DNA of 64,000 nucleotides, taken from contig NZ_WWCK01000004.1 of NCBI RefSeq assembly GCF_009857435.1, positions 682,001 through 746,000 of the forward strand, written 5' to 3'. How positions within the stretch are numbered: position 1 is the stretch's first letter; each line of letters starts with the position of its first letter. Below the pieces are notes generated by a model. It was given only the letters and a program-made list of their open reading frames with translations. It was not told the origin of the DNA and did no database searches. The translations under genes and the position numbers were made by a program. Below are positions 1-7,984 of the stretch, piece after piece. Source of the stretch: Duganella rivi. Lineage in GTDB: Bacteria; Pseudomonadota; Gammaproteobacteria; Burkholderiales; Burkholderiaceae_D.

Positions 1-712
1 CTCGCACAAAAGAGAACGAAGAAAGCCGCTCCACAGATTTGCGACTCCCCTCTGCTGGGACGAACCACAAATTCCCGGCTCGAAATGCCAGCTCAACATG
101 AAGCTTTACATCCTGCTTTGCGGCGAACTGGGAGAATGCCTTCTGGATGAACGCAGAGCCTTCGTCTGACAGTAGGTGAAGCCCAACCTCGAAGAATCGC
201 TCCTTCTCACTACCATAATCGCGCACCCGCTCTCCCGGCAAGAACGCTTCGAAATCCTCAATGTGGGCAATATCAAGGGCTTCATCGGAATCCTGTTCGG
301 CATACTGAATCCAACTAGGCAAGCTGCGGAAAACGCTACGCTTGCCGGCAACGAACAGTTGAGTAGTGCTCGATTCAGCCGGCGCACCTTTCTTTGTCCA
401 AGCTTCTGGCGTGATTTTGACGGTTCGACTGCCCACCGATTCCAAGCCCGCCGCACGCAGCAGCGCAACAGGAAAATATGATCGAGCGATGTAGCCCGGG
501 TTGAGGGTCAAGAGAGCGACGCCGAAATCACGTGGGCAAGCCTCTTCTGGCAATGCATCGAGCGCGCGGGATGCACGCTCCAGCTTCGGCGTCAGACGTT
601 CGATTGCATAAGAGTACGGATAGACCTCAGCCTTGTCGCCAAAGCGCTTCGGCCCCTTAATGTCGCGCACAAGAAGTTCTCCGCGACCGATCAGAAAGTT
701 CGGTTTGTTCAT
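1..712 (-). CDS. S8 (subtilisin-like) peptidase-type protein, N-terminal part only (runs off window)
   Basis: The frame is open from the ATG at 712 to the window edge (237 codons, no stop), so the C-terminal part is missing. The protein begins MNKPNFLIGRGELL and continues with RDIKGPKRFGDKAEVYPYS and later VGSRTVKITPEAWTKKGAP. From memory this resembles the N-terminal region of subtilase-like proteins encoded beside AAA ATPases in proteobacterial accessory regions. The Asp/His/Ser catalytic motifs would lie further on and cannot be seen, so the peptidase call is an inference. Its ATG overlaps the stop of the ATPase gene (ATGA, 709-712), which implies translational coupling and a shared function. 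Confidence 0.55.
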   Translation of the reverse strand, partial: MNKPNFLIGRGELLVRDIKGPKRFGDKAEVYPYSYAIERLTPKLERASRALDALPEEACPRDFGVALLTLNPGYIARSYFPVALLRAAGLESVGSRTVKITPEAWTKKGAPAESSTTQLFVAGKRSVFRSLPSWIQYAEQDSDEALDIAHIEDFEAFLPGERVRDYGSEKERFFEVGLHLLSDEGSAFIQKAFSQFAAKQDVKLHVELAFRAGNLWFVPAEGSRKSVERLSSFSFVR

Positions 713-1866
713 GCTTTCTTATGTCCCTTTACAGTTTTGGTGGTTTCGCTGACATACTTACGGATGGTGTCACGACTGACTCCAGTTAAATCAGAAACAA
801 CGTGCTGTGACAGCGTTTTCGTTTTGGCGAGCATTACCGCCAGTTCGATACGCGCCGAGCGCTCAAGCGCTTGCGTGCGCCCTCTAATGAACTCTTCAAT
901 TAAATCTGCATCTGATGCCGTTCCCAATGCTAGGGTGCGGCGGAATTTCTGTATTGAACGCTCGATATCGCTGATCGAAAAGCCCTTAAACGCAAGGGCA
1001 AGAACATCGATCCACTTGGCCAGCAATGGAAGGTCATTTCCAAGGAAGCGACGCATTGCATCCTTGATTGCCGCCTGTTCAGGAAGCTCAAACTTGATTT
1101 CCAGATCGAAACGACGCCAAAGGGCAGGATCAATCAGTTCGGGGTGATTCGTTGCCGCAACCAGCAAACTCGTGGAAGGCCAGTTATCAACCTCTTGGAG
1201 AATTACGTTAACAAGCCGCTTCAGCTCGCCCACATCCGCCTCGTCACTGCGACGTTTTGCAATAGCATCGATCTCATCGAGGAAAAGTACGCAAGGTACT
1301 CGCTTCGCAAAATCGAGAGCAGAGCGCAGATTACTGCCACTTTTTCCCAGTAAGCTGCTCATCACTGCGGTCAAATCGAGGATGTAAAGTGGAACGCCCA
1401 ATTGTGCGGCAAGCCATCGCGCAGTCAGTGACTTACCAACCCCCGGTGGGCCAACAAAAATCGCTGAGCGTGAAGGCTGAAGTCCGGCAGCCAAAAGGCG
1501 ATCCGTTTGTCTACGCTCCTCCACAAGCTGGGCCAGAGAAGCACCCAGCTCCTCGGAGAATAGCGGAGCCGGGAAGTCGCGAGGATCGTTAAACACGCGA
1601 AGGAGTGTTAAACGAGACTCATCGTCGACTGGCATAGCATGCTGGGTCTTTGGCGGCGGCGGCGCACGGCGCAGCGGCGAGCTCGTCCGCGTTGGGCGGT
1701 TTCGCAGGAATAAGTCGAGCTGCTCTGCCAGTTGCGGTTCTGTCGCTCGATATTTGCGGACCAAGCGCGCAACAAAAAGGCGCACATCATCGGCCTGCTC
1801 AGAAAGTGACAGCCTGACAAGCTGGGCTAAATCCGTTTTAATTATCTCTAATTCGTCCATTGACAT
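709..1866 (-). CDS. AAA+ ATPase paired with S8-like protein
   Basis: A 385-residue protein with one AAA+ core: Walker A GPPGVGKS (139-146), Walker B LFLDEID (194-200), sensor-1 AATN (237-240) and an arginine pair at 251-252. This core resembles the FtsH/Cdc48 group but has no membrane segment and no zinc-protease domain. About 130 N-terminal residues may act as an adaptor region with a Pro-rich linker near 58-72. The C-terminus (about 351-370, LTGVSRDTIRKYV) looks like a helix-turn-helix. The downstream gene starts inside its stop codon. A plausible role is unfolding or sensing coupled to the S8-like partner, as in stress or defence modules. Function is inferred. Confidence 0.8.
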   Translation of the reverse strand: MSMDELEIIKTDLAQLVRLSLSEQADDVRLFVARLVRKYRATEPQLAEQLDLFLRNRPTRTSSPLRRAPPPPKTQHAMPVDDESRLTLLRVFNDPRDFPAPLFSEELGASLAQLVEERRQTDRLLAAGLQPSRSAIFVGPPGVGKSLTARWLAAQLGVPLYILDLTAVMSSLLGKSGSNLRSALDFAKRVPCVLFLDEIDAIAKRRSDEADVGELKRLVNVILQEVDNWPSTSLLVAATNHPELIDPALWRRFDLEIKFELPEQAAIKDAMRRFLGNDLPLLAKWIDVLALAFKGFSISDIERSIQKFRRTLALGTASDADLIEEFIRGRTQALERSARIELAVMLAKTKTLSQHVVSDLTGVSRDTIRKYVSETTKTVKGHKKA

Positions 1867-1940
1867 GGTAACTCTTTGTTTTTCCTGTGAAATTTATTGC
1901 GATTAACTGGACTAAACAAATTTTACACTGTTTTTAACGC

Positions 1941-1960
1941 ACGTGTATAGATGTACAGTA
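1941..1960 (-). promoter_or_regulatory. LexA-like (SOS) box upstream of the AAA+/S8 module
   Basis: Read on the minus strand the site is TACTGTACATCTATACACGT. It matches 15 of 20 positions of the E. coli consensus TACTG(TA)5CAGTA, with an intact left CTGT and a right half ACAC instead of ACAG. A possible -10 (TAAAAT, 1925-1920) lies downstream, so the box would overlap the -35 region about 75 bases before the ATPase start. Regulation by LexA is inferred. Confidence 0.45.
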
Positions 1961-2048
1961 TTTATTACACAGGTGCGACACAGCTACACACGAAAATCAC
2001 GCGGCTTAGCGGCTAAAGGATGGGAGGAACGGCACTGCAAAGTCGAGA

Positions 2049-2071
2049 GTTGCGGAAACCATTTCCGCAAC
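2049..2071. repeat. perfect 10-bp inverted repeat, 3-base spacer
   Basis: GTTGCGGAAA is followed by CCA and then TTTCCGCAAC. There is no T-run on either strand, so it is not an obvious terminator. It lies in the non-coding stretch between the ATPase promoter and tRNA-Ser. It could be an operator, a recombination site or a vestige of a mobile element. Confidence 0.5.
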
Positions 2072-2128
2072 CACGCCTAAATTGACTTCAGGATGGAGAG
2101 CAAGAGCGCCGCTTAATCTAGGGATACA

Positions 2129-2158
2129 AAAAATAAAGCCCTTGATATACAAGGGCTT
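2129..2158 (-). terminator. terminator of tRNA-Ser
   Basis: On the minus strand AAGCCCTTG, a five-base loop and CAAGGGCTT form a perfect 9-bp stem (2158-2136), followed by TTATTTTTT. It lies 12 bases past the CCA end of tRNA-Ser. Confidence 0.85.
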
Positions 2159-2170
2159 ATTAATATGAGG

Positions 2171-2260
2171 TGGCGGAAGCGGTGAGATTCGAACTCACGA
2201 ACGGCTCTCACCGTCGGCAGTTTTCAAGACTGCTGCCTTCAACCACTCGGCCACGCTTCC
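2171..2260 (-). tRNA. tRNA-Ser(UGA)
   Basis: A 90-base gene with acceptor stem GGAAGCG/CGCTTCC, discriminator G and encoded CCA. The anticodon loop CTTGAAA gives UGA, and there is the long variable arm typical of class II tRNAs. T-arm GTTCGAATC is present. A -10 element (TATAAT, 2278-2273) precedes it, just after the end of the upstream gene. Its 3' end faces the accessory ATPase/S8 module, a usual arrangement where islands insert into tRNA-Ser genes. Confidence 0.97.
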
Positions 2261-2311
2261 TAAGTGTGCAACATTATACAGATTTCTCGGGCTAAAACCA
2301 CCCAATCGCCT

Positions 2312-4396
2312 CTACGCCGCCCGGCTCGACCTGCCCGGCGCCCAATTTTCCCGCAACGCACGCTCAAACGCATCCGCTTCCAGCGGCTTGGAGAACAGAT
2401 ATCCCTGCACCTCGTTGCAGCCGGAATTCTTCAGGAACGCCAGTTGCTCGACCGTCTCCACGCCTTCCGCAATCACCTTGTGCTTCAACTGCTGCGCGAT
2501 GCTGATGATGGTGTTGGCAATCGCGCAATCGTTGGTATCGCTCGGAATGCCGACCGTGAACGAACGGTCGATCTTCAGCGTATCAATCGGGAAGCGCTTC
2601 AAGTAGGACAGCGACGAATACCCGGTGCCGAAATCATCGAGCGACAGGGTCACCCCCATGGCCGTAATCCGATCCATGATGCCGATCACGCGGTCGATGT
2701 TGTTCATCAGCGTGCTCTCGGTGATTTCCAGTTCCAGCCACGAAGGCTCAAGGCCGTAACGCTTCAAGGTATCGCTAACGCGCCCCGGCAACGCCGCTGT
2801 GAACTCGCGCGCGGACACATTCACCGCCAAACGGATCGGCGGCAAACCTGCATCCTTCCACGCCTGCGCCTGCGCGCACGCGGTCTCCAGCACCCACTCT
2901 CCCACCTGAACAACCAGGCCGGTCGCCTCGGCCAACGGAATGAATTCCGACGGCGGCACCAGTCCGCGTTCAGGATGGCGCCAGCGCACCAGCGCCTCGG
3001 CGCCGATGATTTTCCCATCCGGGATCGAGTACTTCGGCTGGTAGTGCAGCAGCAGCTCGCCGTTACCGAGCGCGTTGCGCAAGCCGGTCTCGATGCGCAT
3101 GCGTTCCTGCATGCCCTGATTCATATCCTGGCTGTAGAAGGCGATGTGATCGCCATCCGCCCCGCCCTCTTGCTTGGCGCGGTACATGGCGATGTCGGCC
3201 AGTCGCAGCAAGGTCTCCGCATCGTGGCCATCTTGCGGATACACGCTGATGCCGATGCTGCCGCCCACGCGCAAGTCGTGGCCGTCAATGTAGATCGGCG
3301 CATTCAAGGATGCCAGCAGTTTCTGCGCCACCATGCTGGCCTCGAAGTGCTGGCCGATGTCGAACAGCCCAACCGCGAATTCATCGCCGCCCAGACGCGC
3401 CACCAGATCCTGATCGCGCAGCACGGTACGGAAGCGGCGCGCCACTTCCACCAGCAGCTCGTCGCCGATCTTGCGGCCCAGCGTGTCGTTGATCAGCTTG
3501 AAGCGATTCAGGTCGATGAACAGCACGCAGCCATGCGCCTTGTTGCGCTGCGCGACCATCAGCGCCTGGTCGACCAGCTTGGTCAACAGCGTGCGGTTCG
3601 GCAGGTTGGTCAGCGCGTCGTAGTACGCGAGGTGGTGGATGCGCTCCTCCGCCATCTTGCGTTCAGTGATGTCGGTCAGGTAGGCGATCAAGCCGATCGA
3701 GCGGTCGTTTATGTCACACAGCGGCGACAGCGACAGGCTGGCCCAGAACACTTCGCCGTTTTTCTTCTTGCGCCGCACTTCCATCAGGCGGCCGCCTTGT
3801 TCAAGGAAGTCGTCGTGGAAGCCGACGTCTTCGTCATCGTAGAGGAACAGGATGTTGCGGCCCACCGCTTCCACGGCGGTGTAGCCGAACAGGCGCTCCG
3901 CGCCCTTGTTCCAGCTGATGATGAAGCCATTCATGTCCATAGTCAGCACCGACTCATGGATCTGGTCGAGGATCTGCGCCTGATGCTGTAGCTTGGCCTC
4001 CACCTGCACGTAGGCATGGGTGGTACGCTGCGCCACCGAGTGCACTTGCAGCACGCTGCCAGCGAGGCTGGCGAGGCTGGCCAAGTGCTGGCGATCCTGA
4101 TCGCTGTAGTGCGCGCGGCCAGAGACCACGAAGCGGCCAAACAAATTGTCGTCGAAACGGATTTCCTGGATCAGGGTCGGCACCGCGTCATCATTGGCCG
4201 CCATTACCGGCTCCAGCGGCGGCGCCAGCAGCACCGAGAACGAATCCAGCGGCACGTACTCGCCCAGCGGACTATTCAGCACGGCGCGGACGATGCGTCC
4301 CAATTCCTCGCTCAGTGCGGCGCCGCGCAGGCGCAGCACGGCGTCGCATAGGGCCGCGCTATTGGTCAGGAAATCGGAGACGGGTTGCGCGAGCAT
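2312..4396 (-). CDS. PAS-GGDEF-EAL cyclic-di-GMP protein
   Basis: A 694-residue cytosolic regulator. Residues 1-120 look GAF-like, and a PAS domain spans about 140-250 (SWNKGAERLFGYTAVEAVGR). GGDEF is intact at 336-340, preceded by the inhibitory RxxD site (327-330). The EAL domain has its signature at 467-469 and DDFGTGYSSL at 587-596. Both catalytic signatures are intact, so it could make and/or degrade c-di-GMP; which activity dominates cannot be told. No signal peptide or membrane segment is evident. It starts 3 bases after the HDOD gene, so the two are probably one transcript. Confidence 0.93.
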   Translation of the reverse strand: MLAQPVSDFLTNSAALCDAVLRLRGAALSEELGRIVRAVLNSPLGEYVPLDSFSVLLAPPLEPVMAANDDAVPTLIQEIRFDDNLFGRFVVSGRAHYSDQDRQHLASLASLAGSVLQVHSVAQRTTHAYVQVEAKLQHQAQILDQIHESVLTMDMNGFIISWNKGAERLFGYTAVEAVGRNILFLYDDEDVGFHDDFLEQGGRLMEVRRKKKNGEVFWASLSLSPLCDINDRSIGLIAYLTDITERKMAEERIHHLAYYDALTNLPNRTLLTKLVDQALMVAQRNKAHGCVLFIDLNRFKLINDTLGRKIGDELLVEVARRFRTVLRDQDLVARLGGDEFAVGLFDIGQHFEASMVAQKLLASLNAPIYIDGHDLRVGGSIGISVYPQDGHDAETLLRLADIAMYRAKQEGGADGDHIAFYSQDMNQGMQERMRIETGLRNALGNGELLLHYQPKYSIPDGKIIGAEALVRWRHPERGLVPPSEFIPLAEATGLVVQVGEWVLETACAQAQAWKDAGLPPIRLAVNVSAREFTAALPGRVSDTLKRYGLEPSWLELEITESTLMNNIDRVIGIMDRITAMGVTLSLDDFGTGYSSLSYLKRFPIDTLKIDRSFTVGIPSDTNDCAIANTIISIAQQLKHKVIAEGVETVEQLAFLKNSGCNEVQGYLFSKPLEADAFERALRENWAPGRSSRAA

Positions 4397-4399
4397 CGG

Positions 4400-5569
4400 T
4401 TAGATATTCCTGCTCACCTGGATCGCCCAGTGGTAAGCCTGCAACTGCGCTTCCCAATAGGTCTCGTGGGAGATACCGGCCTGTTCGAGGCTGGCGCTAT
4501 CGTGGTGCTCCACCAGCTTGAGCAAGTCGCCCAGCGGGCCGGCGCGATCCAGCAGCGCCATCACCACATCGAGGTCGAGGCTGAGCGCCGCGACGATTTC
4601 GGTCATCGGCATCGCCAGCAGCACGTCCAGCAGCGAGAACACGCCGGCTACAAAAGCCATGTCCTGCTGATCGCGGTCCCAGCCCAGCGACTTGGCCAGG
4701 CCTTCCATCATGGACGCGCGCACCGCCGCCAGCGGCAACAGCGGGTTGGCCAGGCCGTCGTCTTGCTGGCGCGCGTACAGCAGCAGTTGCAGCCAGCGCT
4801 GCAATTGGCGGCGGCCCAGCACGTTGATCGCCTGGCCGAAGCTGTGAATCGGCGAGCTCAGCGCAAATGCCGCCGAGTTCACCAGCTTGAGCAGGTGGTA
4901 GGCCAGCGCCGGGTCTTGCTTGAGCAGCACTTCCAGCTCGCGCGAATCGGCGTCGCGCGCCAGCAAGCCCAGCAGCGCCAGCAGGCGCTTGCGCGAGGTG
5001 CCGTCGCCTTGGCTGGCGTCGTGTTCAGGATGCAGCGCGAAATCGCCGGCGAACCAGCTGAAGCCGGCCTTGGCGCATTCGGCAATGCGGGCTTCGCTGC
5101 CCATGCCGGTGGCCAGATGCGGGCCCGGCTGGGCCACCAGCGCCAGCACCGGCGGCAGCGTCGTCGAGGCGTCGACCATCAGCGAGCGGGCGCCGCTCAT
5201 GGTGGCGGCCGAGCCCTCAGCCACGCCGTCGAGCTTGATGCGGTAGCCGGCGTCGGCATAGCCGGACAGTTTTTTCTGGATCGCAACATCGGCGCAGGCA
5301 GCAGCCGGGACGCGCAGGATGATGCGGTTCGCTTGCAGCGTCTCGAGGTGAGACTGCTCCAGCAGTTGCGGATTCGGGACGGGAAGGATGCAATCCAGCG
5401 GCGCCAACGCGGCAAACACGTCGGGCGTTTTCAGCAGCGTTAAAGCTGCCTGGAAAGCATCGCCTTCATAGTGCGATAGCTCAAAAGTCAGTGCCACCCA
5501 CTCGTTATGAGCGTTGGATACTGCTTGCAATTTCACCAGTGGAAACAGGCTGATTTCAGGCGCAGACAT
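4400..5569 (-). CDS. HDOD-domain signalling protein with degenerate EAL-like N-terminus
   Basis: 389 residues from the ATG at 5569; a TTG just upstream is a poorer start. The C-terminal half (about 200-385) is an HDOD domain (RELEVLLKQDPALAYHLLKL, SSPIHSFGQAINVLGRR). The N-terminal half has the layout of an EAL fold but no EAL signature, so phosphodiesterase activity is unlikely. This is the YuxH/CdgJ-type EAL-HDOD architecture, in which the domain acts as an output or scaffold in motility and c-di-GMP control. The gene directly precedes the PAS-GGDEF-EAL gene with a 3-base gap. No partner is identified by sequence. Confidence 0.8.
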   Translation of the reverse strand: MSAPEISLFPLVKLQAVSNAHNEWVALTFELSHYEGDAFQAALTLLKTPDVFAALAPLDCILPVPNPQLLEQSHLETLQANRIILRVPAAACADVAIQKKLSGYADAGYRIKLDGVAEGSAATMSGARSLMVDASTTLPPVLALVAQPGPHLATGMGSEARIAECAKAGFSWFAGDFALHPEHDASQGDGTSRKRLLALLGLLARDADSRELEVLLKQDPALAYHLLKLVNSAAFALSSPIHSFGQAINVLGRRQLQRWLQLLLYARQQDDGLANPLLPLAAVRASMMEGLAKSLGWDRDQQDMAFVAGVFSLLDVLLAMPMTEIVAALSLDLDVVMALLDRAGPLGDLLKLVEHHDSASLEQAGISHETYWEAQLQAYHWAIQVSRNI

Positions 5570-5833
5570 CAATATCTCATCGAGGTTATGCGCGCCATCT
5601 TAGACCAACACTTGACTTAAGGCAATCAAATACCATAAAGATAGTAGAGCAATTAGCAATATAACCAGTATAAGACCAATTGACAGCGCGCGTTAACGTT
5701 TTCTTTTACACAATTGCAATAATCTGCGGTCGGAGCAGGAATATAGCAGATATTGCCGTAGAAACACGCACTGTTAGAAATTGCTCAACAGTATTAGAAG
5801 CGGGCGTCGGTGTTTTGCCACATGGTACCGATA

Positions 5834-6454
5834 TCATTGCGCGTTCTGGACGGCGAAGCGGATCAGCTCGGCCTGCCCTTCAATCCCGAGCTTGCGCTTG
5901 ATGTTGAGGCGGTGGGTTTCCACGGTGCGCACACTGAGGTCGAGCGCGCGGGCGATTTGCTTGTTGGACTCGCCGTTGGCGATGTGGCGCAGCACCTCGT
6001 GCTCGCGCGAGGTCAGCTGGTTGTCCTGGTTTTGCGGCTGGGCCAGCTGGCGGGCCAGCGCGGCGCTGTAGTAGATGCCGCCCGACATCACGGTTTCGAT
6101 CGCCACCACGATGTCCTTGCCGGGCGCATCCTTGAGCACGTAGCCGCGGGCGCCGGCCTGGATCGCCTGCGACACGTATTCCAGCTTGTCGTGCATCGAC
6201 AGGATCAGCACGGCAATGCGCGGAAACGCCTGCTTGAACAGCGCGGTGGCCTCGATGCCGTTGGTGCCGCGCATATTGATGTCCATCAGCACCAGGTCGA
6301 CCTCGTGGCGGCCGGCCTGCTCCAGCGCCTCGGACGCGCCGCCCGCCTCGGCCACCACTTCAAATTGCGGCATGGCTTCCAGCCGCGCGCGCAGGCCATC
6401 GCGCACCAGTGGGTGGTCGTCTACCAGCAGGATTTTGATCGTCGCATTCGTCAT
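5834..6454 (-). CDS. NarL/FixJ-family response regulator
   Basis: 206 residues. The receiver domain has the acidic pair at 12-13, phospho-acceptor D58 (LVLMDINMRG) and conserved Lys in YVLKD. A LuxR-type helix-turn-helix follows (LTSREHEVLRHIANGESNKQ, then VETHRLNIKRKL). It is a DNA-binding regulator phosphorylated by the kinase encoded just upstream, with 6 bases between stop and start. The pair is divergent from cstA, so cstA-ybdD is the obvious target, by analogy with two-component control of pyruvate/carbon-starvation transporters. Confidence 0.93.
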   Translation of the reverse strand: MTNATIKILLVDDHPLVRDGLRARLEAMPQFEVVAEAGGASEALEQAGRHEVDLVLMDINMRGTNGIEATALFKQAFPRIAVLILSMHDKLEYVSQAIQAGARGYVLKDAPGKDIVVAIETVMSGGIYYSAALARQLAQPQNQDNQLTSREHEVLRHIANGESNKQIARALDLSVRTVETHRLNIKRKLGIEGQAELIRFAVQNAQ

Positions 6455-6460
6455 TTTGAT

Positions 6461-7822
6461 TCAACTATTGTTAGGGGCTGAAGCCGTTACCAGCGTGCCA
6501 TCGGTCGAGGACACGATTTCAAAGCGGCCGCCGATGGCGTCCATCCGTTCCATCATATTGCGCAAGCCGATGCCGCGCTGCGGATGCAGGGCGATGCCCT
6601 CAGCGTCAAAACCGTGGCCGTCGTCGCGGATGCGCAGCGTCACGTGCTGCTCGTCGCCGGCCAGCGTGATGTCGATGCGGCTGGCGCCGGCGTGGCGCTC
6701 GATATTCGTCAGCGCCTCCTGCGCCAGCCGGAACAGCACGGTGTTGGCCACGTCCGGCAAGCCCTCGGTGCAGCCGGACGCTTCAAAGTGTACCGGGGTT
6801 CCGCTGCTGAGGGTGTACTCTTTGGTGAGATGCTGCAAGGCGGCGGCCAAGCCGAGGTCGTCGAGGATGGCCGGGCGCAGGTTGTGCGAGATGCGGCGCA
6901 CCTCGGCCATGACATTGCTGAGCTGGTCGGCCGCGTGCTCGAACACGGCCTGCGCCGCCTGCTGCTGCTCGGGCTTGCCGGACGACAGGCGAATGATGCC
7001 GGCTTCGATTTGCAGCTTGATCGATACCAGCCATTGGCTGATGCCGTCGTGCAAATCGCGCGACAGCCGCGCCCTCTCTTCTTCCTGCGATTCAACCACA
7101 CGCTGGGCCAGCACCTTGAGCTTGGCGTCGGCCACGCGCAATTCGCTGATATTCAGCGCCAGCCCCGAGCTGGCCACCGCCACGGCGGCCGCAATCGCAA
7201 TGCCGGCGATCCACAGCATGGTGTTGTGGATGTTGCCGGACTGCTGGACGTCGACCTTGGCCAGCGCCTGGTCGACATCGTCCAGATAAATGCCGGTGCC
7301 CATCATCCAGCCCCACTTCGGCATGGCAATCACGTAGCCGAGCTTGGCCACCGGCTTGTGCGTGGATGGCTTGACCCACATATAGCGCTCCAGCCCGCCG
7401 CCGGCCTTGGCCCGCTGGATCAGGTTCTGGATGGTCAACTGGCCGTATTCATCGCGCAGGCCGAACAGGTTTTGGCCGACCAGCTCCGGCTGGCGCGGGT
7501 GCATCAGCGTGTTGCCCTGCATGTCGTACAGGAAGAAATAGCCGTCGTCGCCGTAGCTGAGCGAGGACAGGATGCGCATCGCCTCGTTGCGGGTGGCGGC
7601 ATCATCGCGGCCGGAATCGTACAGGTGGGAAATCGAGTGCGAGGCCAGCGCCACGTAGTGCTTGAGCTCAGCCTCCTTGCTGCTCAGGTAAGCTTGCTGG
7701 ATGGTGGCGCGCTGCTGCTGGGCCAGCAGCACGGACTGGTGGCGCACCGCCAGCGCAATCGCGCACAGCGCCAGTATCAGCGGCGTGATCGCCAGAAAAA
7801 TCACTTTTTGCCGCAACTTCAT
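6461..7822 (-). CDS. sensor histidine kinase with extracytoplasmic Cache domain
   Basis: 453 residues from the ATG at 7822, preceded by GGAG; an in-frame start at 7873 is less likely because the membrane anchor MKLRQKVIFLAITPLILALC begins here. Membrane segments near 8-25 and about 200-220 flank a single-Cache sensor domain (YGDDGYFFLYDMQGNTLMHP). The HisKA_3 box has H258 (SRDLHDGISQ), and an HATPase_c domain ends the protein. It senses an extracytoplasmic ligand, probably a small carboxylate, and phosphorylates the downstream NarL-type regulator. The ligand is inferred only from the Cache domain and from proximity to cstA. Confidence 0.92.
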   Translation of the reverse strand: MKLRQKVIFLAITPLILALCAIALAVRHQSVLLAQQQRATIQQAYLSSKEAELKHYVALASHSISHLYDSGRDDAATRNEAMRILSSLSYGDDGYFFLYDMQGNTLMHPRQPELVGQNLFGLRDEYGQLTIQNLIQRAKAGGGLERYMWVKPSTHKPVAKLGYVIAMPKWGWMMGTGIYLDDVDQALAKVDVQQSGNIHNTMLWIAGIAIAAAVAVASSGLALNISELRVADAKLKVLAQRVVESQEEERARLSRDLHDGISQWLVSIKLQIEAGIIRLSSGKPEQQQAAQAVFEHAADQLSNVMAEVRRISHNLRPAILDDLGLAAALQHLTKEYTLSSGTPVHFEASGCTEGLPDVANTVLFRLAQEALTNIERHAGASRIDITLAGDEQHVTLRIRDDGHGFDAEGIALHPQRGIGLRNMMERMDAIGGRFEIVSSTDGTLVTASAPNNS

Positions 7823-7984
7823 CGCGCCCGCTCCGCTCGTATTCTTGTAGCCCCGAATTCTACGCCTCGGCACGCCCGGAATCCTACGTAGTTATACGCA
7901 TGCACGTTGCGTAGTGCTGCGCTTGCGGGGGATATCACAATCATGAATACTCGTCATAAGTAAAAAGACACCTTGGAGGACACA

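Noticed and set aside
176..481. Plus-strand frame of 101 codons at the left edge
   Set aside because: Opposite the open S8-like frame, which has a coupled start and protein-like composition.
1973..2080. GTG-initiated 35-codon frame with a two-Cys sequence
   Set aside because: No ribosome site, and it overlaps the hairpin; coding not supported.
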